Shown here one piece after another: positions 59,727 through 64,000 of a DNA stretch of 64,000 nt (position 1 is the first letter of the stretch; each line of letters starts with the position of its first letter). The translations under genes were made by a program, and so were the position numbers. Below the pieces are notes generated by a model. That model searched no databases, was not told the origin of the DNA, and was given only the letters and a program-made list of their open reading frames with translations. This DNA is from Myxococcales bacterium (lineage in GTDB: Bacteria > Myxococcota_A > UBA9042): contig CANLIC010000001.1 of NCBI GenBank assembly GCA_947491025.1, positions 124,001-188,000 of the forward strand, given 5' to 3'.

Positions 59727-61463
59727 ATGCGGATCTGTCCCCGCTGCGCCAGTCACACCGACGCGACCGTCTGTCCGGACGACGGCGCGACCACGATTCC
59801 CATCAGCAATGCGGCCGCCACCTACGCTCCGGGCACGGTCATCGCCGACCGCTACCGCCTCGACGCGGTGATCGGCATCGGCGGCTTTGGCGCGGTCTAC
59901 CGCGGCGTGCAGCTGGCGATGGATCAGGTCGTCGCGGTCAAGGTGCTGAAGAGCGAGCACATCCAGAGCGAGGAGCACGTCAAGCGCTTCGCTCGCGAGG
60001 CCAAGGCGGCCAGCAAGCTTCGCCACGCCAACACCATTCGGTTGTTCGACTTTGGCAGCCACACGGACCACGCGCTGTACCTGGCGATGGAGTTTCTGGA
60101 AGGCCAGACCCTTGCGGCCTTGCTCGACAGCGAGGAGCGCCTCCCGGCAGCACGCGTCATCCACATCATGTGCCAGATCTGCCATTCGCTGACTGAAGCG
60201 CATGAGCACGGCATCATCCATCGCGACCTGAAGCCCGAGAATATCATGTTGCTGCCGATGGCGGGCAAGCCGGACTTCGTCAAGGTGCTCGACTTTGGCA
60301 TCGCGGCCAAGGTCGCGGAGTCGGGTGAGGGCGACGAGAAGCTCACAGAGATGGGCATGATCATGGGCACGCCGGCCTACATGTCGCCGGAGCAGGCGCT
60401 CGGCAAACCGCTGGACGCGCGCTCGGACATCTACGCCCTCGGCGTGCTGATGTACGAGGGGCTCTGCGGCACGGTGCCCTTCGAGGGCGATCAGCCCATG
60501 AACGTGCTGGTCCGCCACATCAACGACCCACCGGTGCCTCCGTCCAAGCGGGTGCCGGGGCTGGTGATCCCGGCGGCGCTCGAACGCCTTGTCTTGCGCT
60601 GCTTGGAGAAAGAGCCGCGCCTGCGTCCACAGTCGACCGCCGCGCTGGCCAATGAGCTGGAGAAGGCGCTGGCCGCGCCCGAAGGCGCCCTTCGGCGGGG
60701 CATCGCTGAAGGCGCTGCCATCGACAACGACGCGCTGGCGCGCACCGCGTCGGTGGCCGGCCTGGCTGACGCTGCGCCGGACAGCGGAGAGACGGGCGCT
60801 GTCGCCAGCGTTGCGCCGCGGCGCCGTTCGAGCGTCTCGGATTCGCCGGCGGCACCAGGACGCTCCCCGCTCTGGCTGGGCGCGGCGGCGGCGGTGCTCA
60901 TGGCGGCGATCGTCTCGCTCATCGTGGCGCTCACGCCTACCGGCCCGGACGACGGGGCCGCAGCGCAGGCGGGACCCGGAACCCTCGGCCCGGCTCCGGC
61001 CGCGGCGGGGCCGGTCGCGGCGCCGACCCCCGCTCCAGGCGCGCCGCCGAGCATGGTGGCTGACCCGGCGGCGAGCGCACCGACCCCGCCAGCCGCACCA
61101 GCCGGCAACCCGACAGCGCCGGCGGCTGGTCAGCTCGGAGCAGAGACGTTGGCAGCGCGTCAGGCGCAGGCGGCGGCGGAAGCGCGCGCGCGTGTGGCTG
61201 AGACCAGGCTCGCCGCCGAAACCAAGGCCGCCGCGGAGGCCAAGGCGGCTGCGGACGCCAAAGCCGCTGCCGACGCCAAGGCCGTTGCGGACGCCAAGGC
61301 GGCTGCCGACGCCAAAAGCGCCGTTGACGCCAAAGCCGCTGCCGACGCCAAGGCCGCCGCCGCCAAGGCCGCGGGCGGTCAGGTGCAAGGCGGCGCGCCG
61401 AACGCCGGCGCGCCGCCGCTGGCTGGCAAGCCGGTGAAACGCGATGATTTCCGACTGGACTGA
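59727..61463 (+). CDS. Membrane Ser/Thr protein kinase (Hanks type)
   Basis: 578 aa, GGAG before the ATG. A small CxxC...C ribbon (Cys4, 7, 16) precedes the kinase domain (43-315): Gly loop GIGGFGAVYRG near 49-60, VAVK Lys72, HRDLKPEN 165-172, DFG 189-191, SPE 220-222 in place of APE. Kinase domain ends in an Ala/Arg linker, one transmembrane helix (about 381-403), and an outer segment rich in Pro/Ala then an AAADAK repeat coiled coil. The DNA repeat is noted separately. Followed after 22 nt by a TPR-PEGA protein, a common pairing in myxobacteria. Confidence 0.95.
   Translation: MRICPRCASHTDATVCPDDGATTIPISNAAATYAPGTVIADRYRLDAVIGIGGFGAVYRGVQLAMDQVVAVKVLKSEHIQSEEHVKRFAREAKAASKLRHANTIRLFDFGSHTDHALYLAMEFLEGQTLAALLDSEERLPAARVIHIMCQICHSLTEAHEHGIIHRDLKPENIMLLPMAGKPDFVKVLDFGIAAKVAESGEGDEKLTEMGMIMGTPAYMSPEQALGKPLDARSDIYALGVLMYEGLCGTVPFEGDQPMNVLVRHINDPPVPPSKRVPGLVIPAALERLVLRCLEKEPRLRPQSTAALANELEKALAAPEGALRRGIAEGAAIDNDALARTASVAGLADAAPDSGETGAVASVAPRRRSSVSDSPAAPGRSPLWLGAAAAVLMAAIVSLIVALTPTGPDDGAAAQAGPGTLGPAPAAAGPVAAPTPAPGAPPSMVADPAASAPTPPAAPAGNPTAPAAGQLGAETLAARQAQAAAEARARVAETRLAAETKAAAEAKAAADAKAAADAKAVADAKAAADAKSAVDAKAAADAKAAAAKAAGGQVQGGAPNAGAPPLAGKPVKRDDFRLD
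61224..61373 (+). repeat. In-gene 18-bp tandem repeat coding AAADAK
   Basis: About eight degenerate copies of an 18-nt unit encoding (A/K)AAADAK variants in the C-terminal, extracytoplasmic part of the kinase gene. It predicts a charged single alpha helix. Confidence 0.7.
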
Positions 61464-61485
61464 GCGGGCCCGCCCCGAGGTGAAG

Positions 61486-62502
61486 ATGCGCCGCACGCTG
61501 GCATGGCTCCTGGTCGCGCTTTTGTTGGCCCAGCCAGCGCTCGCCACACAGACCGCACTGACACCGGAGCAGGCCGATCAGCGGGCCAAGGCTCTGGACG
61601 TCTTCAAGAAAGGCCGGACGGCGTACAAGGCCGGCGACTACGGCGCTGCGCTGGAGTTCTTTCGTCAGGCGCAGTCGATCTACTCGCACGAGGCGTTGAT
61701 CATCCTCGCATTGGCCAAGACCTTGGATCGCGCAGGGGATTTGGAGCGCGCCCACCAGTACTACAAGCTATTCCTGGTCGAAGCGCCGCCGGAGGACGCG
61801 GACCGCGCTGCCACCCTCGAGCGCATCGCTGCCATCGACAAGGAGCTGGCGGCCCGGCCTGGGACACTGCTGCTCGGCAATCTGCCTTCGACGGCAGAGG
61901 TCCGCGTGGATGGCAAAGTGGCGGGCGTCGACCACCGCAGCGGCATCAGCCTGCCGGCCGGCAGCTACAAGGTTTCGGTGCGCGCGCCAGACCGGGTGCC
62001 CTTTGAGCGGCAGGTCGTCATCACCTCGGGCCGAGAGACGCGGCTGGAGGTCGTGCTGATCGAGCCTGTCGAGTGGTCCAAGCTCCGACGCGATCACACC
62101 TGGACCTGGGTCGGCGCGGGCTTGAGCGCGGCGTCGCTGGCGACGACGGCGGTCCTGGCCGTGCGAGGCGCTACGCTGCGCAGCGACTTCGGCACGCTCT
62201 TCGACTCGGCGGGCCACGCCACAGCCACGGGCCGCAAGCGCTTCGACTGCCCGGCGACCGCGACCAAGGACGACGACTGCCCTGCCCTGATCGCAGAGGG
62301 CGAGCGATTGCGCGACGGAATCGTCGGCAACGATCGCCTGACGTACGGATTCGCCATCGCCGGCGGGGTGTTCGCTGTCGGCACGGTCGTGGCCTGGTTT
62401 GCAGCGCCGCCGCTACGCGACCAGGGCGCAGGGCAGGCCATCCAGCTCATGCCGTGGACGGATGGCACGACCCACGGCGCGGCACTTCACTTGCGATTCT
62501 GA
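61486..62502 (+). CDS. Exported TPR and PEGA-domain protein
   Basis: 338 aa from ATG 61486 (GAGGTGAAG upstream); an ATG at 61444 overlaps the kinase. Signal peptide (1-21, ALA-T). TPR-type repeats about 30-115 (FKKGRTAYKAGDYGAALEFFRQA), then a PEGA domain (about 125-198: GTLLLGNLPSTAEVRVDGK, LPAGSYKVSVRAPDR), then two hydrophobic helices (about 207-228 and 288-305) separated by a Cys-containing loop. Likely a membrane-anchored partner of the kinase. Its last 16 nt overlap the convergent HEAT-repeat gene. Confidence 0.85.
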   Translation: MRRTLAWLLVALLLAQPALATQTALTPEQADQRAKALDVFKKGRTAYKAGDYGAALEFFRQAQSIYSHEALIILALAKTLDRAGDLERAHQYYKLFLVEAPPEDADRAATLERIAAIDKELAARPGTLLLGNLPSTAEVRVDGKVAGVDHRSGISLPAGSYKVSVRAPDRVPFERQVVITSGRETRLEVVLIEPVEWSKLRRDHTWTWVGAGLSAASLATTAVLAVRGATLRSDFGTLFDSAGHATATGRKRFDCPATATKDDDCPALIAEGERLRDGIVGNDRLTYGFAIAGGVFAVGTVVAWFAAPPLRDQGAGQAIQLMPWTDGTTHGAALHLRF

Positions 62503-63119
62503 GGCTTGCCAGTTGCGGCGCTTGGCTTGGGCTGAGCCCCAGCCGGACGCGCCCGCAACACCAGGGTCGTCAGGGCCTGCCGAATCGCCTCGTCGCGCTC
62601 GGTCGCTAGGGCTCGCTGGGCCAGTTTCCCGGCAGCGGCAGGGTCGGCCACGAGGCCAAGAGCGCGCGCTGCGGCCAGGCGCGTCTCGCGGTCCGCGTGA
62701 CGCAGTCCGACGGACAGCGCAGGCAGCGCCGCCTTGGGTAGCCGGCGGCCAAGGCCAGCGCCCAGGGCCATCAGCGCCGTGGCCCGCAGACGCGCGTCGG
62801 CGGACTTGGCGATCGCGCGTAGCCGCTCGTCGGCGCTGCCCGTGCCGAGGCGGGAAAGCAGCGCGACGGCGCGCAGCCTGGCGAATCGATGCTCGGTGGA
62901 GTCGGCCGCCACCGCCGCCAGCGCGGCCTCGACATCGGGGCTGGTCCGACGGAGCTGATCGGCGGTCGGCGAGGTATCGGTGGCGTGGAGCCAGGCCCGC
63001 AAGGCGCGCGGGACCTCGGCCGCCCAGGCGGGCTCCACAGCGGACGCGCACAGCCCGAGGAGCAGGGTGAGTGCGAGCCAGGCGCGGTGCCCGGGGCGCG
63101 GCGTGGAACCTGGCTTCAT
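62487..63119 (-). CDS. Exported HEAT-repeat protein
   Basis: 210 aa. Signal peptide (1-35, AWAAE). Residues 75-185 are HEAT-like helical repeats (FARLRAVALLSRLGTGSADERLRAI, ETRLAAARALGLVADPAAAGKLA) similar to those in PBS-lyase/HEAT proteins. A Pro/Lys-rich tail ends the chain. Start overlaps the stop of the metzincin gene by 4 nt (ATGA). Protein-protein interaction role inferred. Confidence 0.8.
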   Translation of the reverse strand: MKPGSTPRPGHRAWLALTLLLGLCASAVEPAWAAEVPRALRAWLHATDTSPTADQLRRTSPDVEAALAAVAADSTEHRFARLRAVALLSRLGTGSADERLRAIAKSADARLRATALMALGAGLGRRLPKAALPALSVGLRHADRETRLAAARALGLVADPAAAGKLAQRALATERDEAIRQALTTLVLRARPAGAQPKPSAATGKPQNRK

Positions 63120-64000
63120 GGGCGCTTCCTCTGGCGGAGCATCGGGCTGCGCCTCAGCACCTGAGCTTGCTCGTGGCTCAGCGATGTCGACTGCGCGCCA
63201 ACGCTCCAGTGCATCAGGTTGTCACCAGCCGGCGCCGGGGTATCTGGCAGCGGATCCGCGATGGCATCGCCGTCGGCGTCCGGCGCTTCGGTGGTGTGAA
63301 AGAGCCCGAGGTAGTGGCCGATTTCGTGAGCGATGGCGCGACCGAGGCGGACAGGGTCGTCCCGCTCGGCAGCGACGGCGATACCAGCGCGCGAGGTCCC
63401 CACGGCGTCTGGCTCCCCTGGGATGCCGCCGGCGATGCCGAGCATCAGGTCGAGCCCTGGCGGACCGCCGCCGCCGCTGGCTGCGTAGATCGAATCGACG
63501 AAGAAGACGTTGACGCCGGGCGGCAGCCCCTCGCCGGCGCGAAAGAGCGCGGCCAGATCCCCGTCGCTGCCCTCGCGCTTGAGGATGAAGCCGAGCTTGC
63601 CGGCGACTTCGAAGTGACGCACCGGTTCAAGGGTGATGCCAGCGACCTGGAGGCGCACCTGCGCCTCAGCCAGTGCCTTCTGGAAGTCCGCGTCGGCGGC
63701 GGCGCTGTCCTTCGTCAGGCCGTGGGCGCCGGTGTAGATGAGGTTGATGGGCAACGCGTTGCTCTCGCGCAGCGGACCGAAGACCAAGTGAAGGCGCACG
63801 GCGACCTTGGCGACGACGGGAGTGACTTCGCCACCCTCGCGGCGAAACGCGAACAGGCGCAACCGCTGCAGGCCAGGCTCCAGCGCGACAAGGGGGGTGT
63901 TGGGAAACAGAAACGCCGCGCGCTCGGGCTGAGCCAAGATCCGGTTGGCGCAGGGGCCAAGGCAGACGCCGGGATCGGCGCTCACTCCGATCCACGCCGG
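63116..64000 (-). CDS. Metzincin-type zinc metalloprotease, 5' end beyond window
   Basis: The frame stays open to position 64000, so only the C-terminal 290-295 residues are seen; GTG at 63985 could start it but the sequence upstream (AWIG) reads as coding. About 75 residues from the C-terminus is AHEIGHYLGLFHTTE, a full HExxHxxGxxH metzincin motif, followed by LMHW where the Met-turn is expected. Upstream are beta-rich domains and a CLGPC pair. Likely secreted. Clean contrast to the altered motif in the gene at 18614-20485. Confidence 0.8.
   Translation of the reverse strand, partial: PAWIGVSADPGVCLGPCANRILAQPERAAFLFPNTPLVALEPGLQRLRLFAFRREGGEVTPVVAKVAVRLHLVFGPLRESNALPINLIYTGAHGLTKDSAAADADFQKALAEAQVRLQVAGITLEPVRHFEVAGKLGFILKREGSDGDLAALFRAGEGLPPGVNVFFVDSIYAASGGGGPPGLDLMLGIAGGIPGEPDAVGTSRAGIAVAAERDDPVRLGRAIAHEIGHYLGLFHTTEAPDADGDAIADPLPDTPAPAGDNLMHWSVGAQSTSLSHEQAQVLRRSPMLRQRKRP

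Overview
The window is high-GC, densely packed bacterial chromosome with no phage, insertion sequence, tRNA, rRNA or CRISPR array that I can see. It most resembles a myxobacterium or a close relative (Myxococcota and neighbouring former Deltaproteobacteria). The reasons are the many lipoproteins with Asp/Ala-rich spacers, a Ser/Thr kinase next to a PEGA-domain protein, a large TPR gene cluster like the Glt/Agl genes, and a split outer-membrane polysaccharide export set (beta-barrel plus short OPX lipoprotein). Species cannot be told from the sequence alone.

Layout. 1-11516 (minus): the dcw division/cell-wall cluster, read mraZ-rsmH-ftsL-[PilF/Tgl-like TPR lipoprotein]-ftsI-murE/murF fusion-mraY-ftsW-murG (cut by the window edge). 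Nearly all junctions are 1-4 nt overlaps. murE and murF are one reading frame, murD is missing from its usual place, and a four-repeat MraZ operator lies upstream. 12134-22680: a mixed stretch with a hydrolase-like lipoprotein, a Nudix hydrolase, a large Cys-rich lipoprotein, a DUF192 protein, a metalloprotease-like lipoprotein, a UPF0158 protein and a DUF483 protein.

22860-28631 (plus): a strong sigma70-type promoter followed by an export module: unknown secreted helical protein, outer-membrane beta-barrel, short OPX lipoprotein, and polysaccharide co-polymerase fused to a BY-kinase. No glycosyltransferase is nearby. 28799-38080 (plus): dnaK, dnaJ, thiL, then an overlapping set of Tat-like protein, VWA-like membrane protein, unusual amidase/M23-like protein, and coaD. 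38312-48194 (minus): five envelope genes, four of them with lipoprotein/TPR/coiled-coil features, driven by a near-consensus promoter and a long leader. I infer relation to the gliding-motility Glt machinery.

48563-57664 (minus): obg, gpmI and a run of five unknown exported proteins. 57873-59116 (plus): two tandem cyclic-nucleotide-binding-domain proteins. 59167-64000: an FmdB zinc-ribbon protein divergent from a membrane Ser/Thr kinase, a TPR-PEGA protein, a HEAT-repeat protein, and a metzincin protease that runs off the window. Several putative promoters share a TTGACA-like -35, a 16-17 nt spacer and a -10 of the form TAGnCT or TAnnnT. One of them appears to give a leaderless mRNA.
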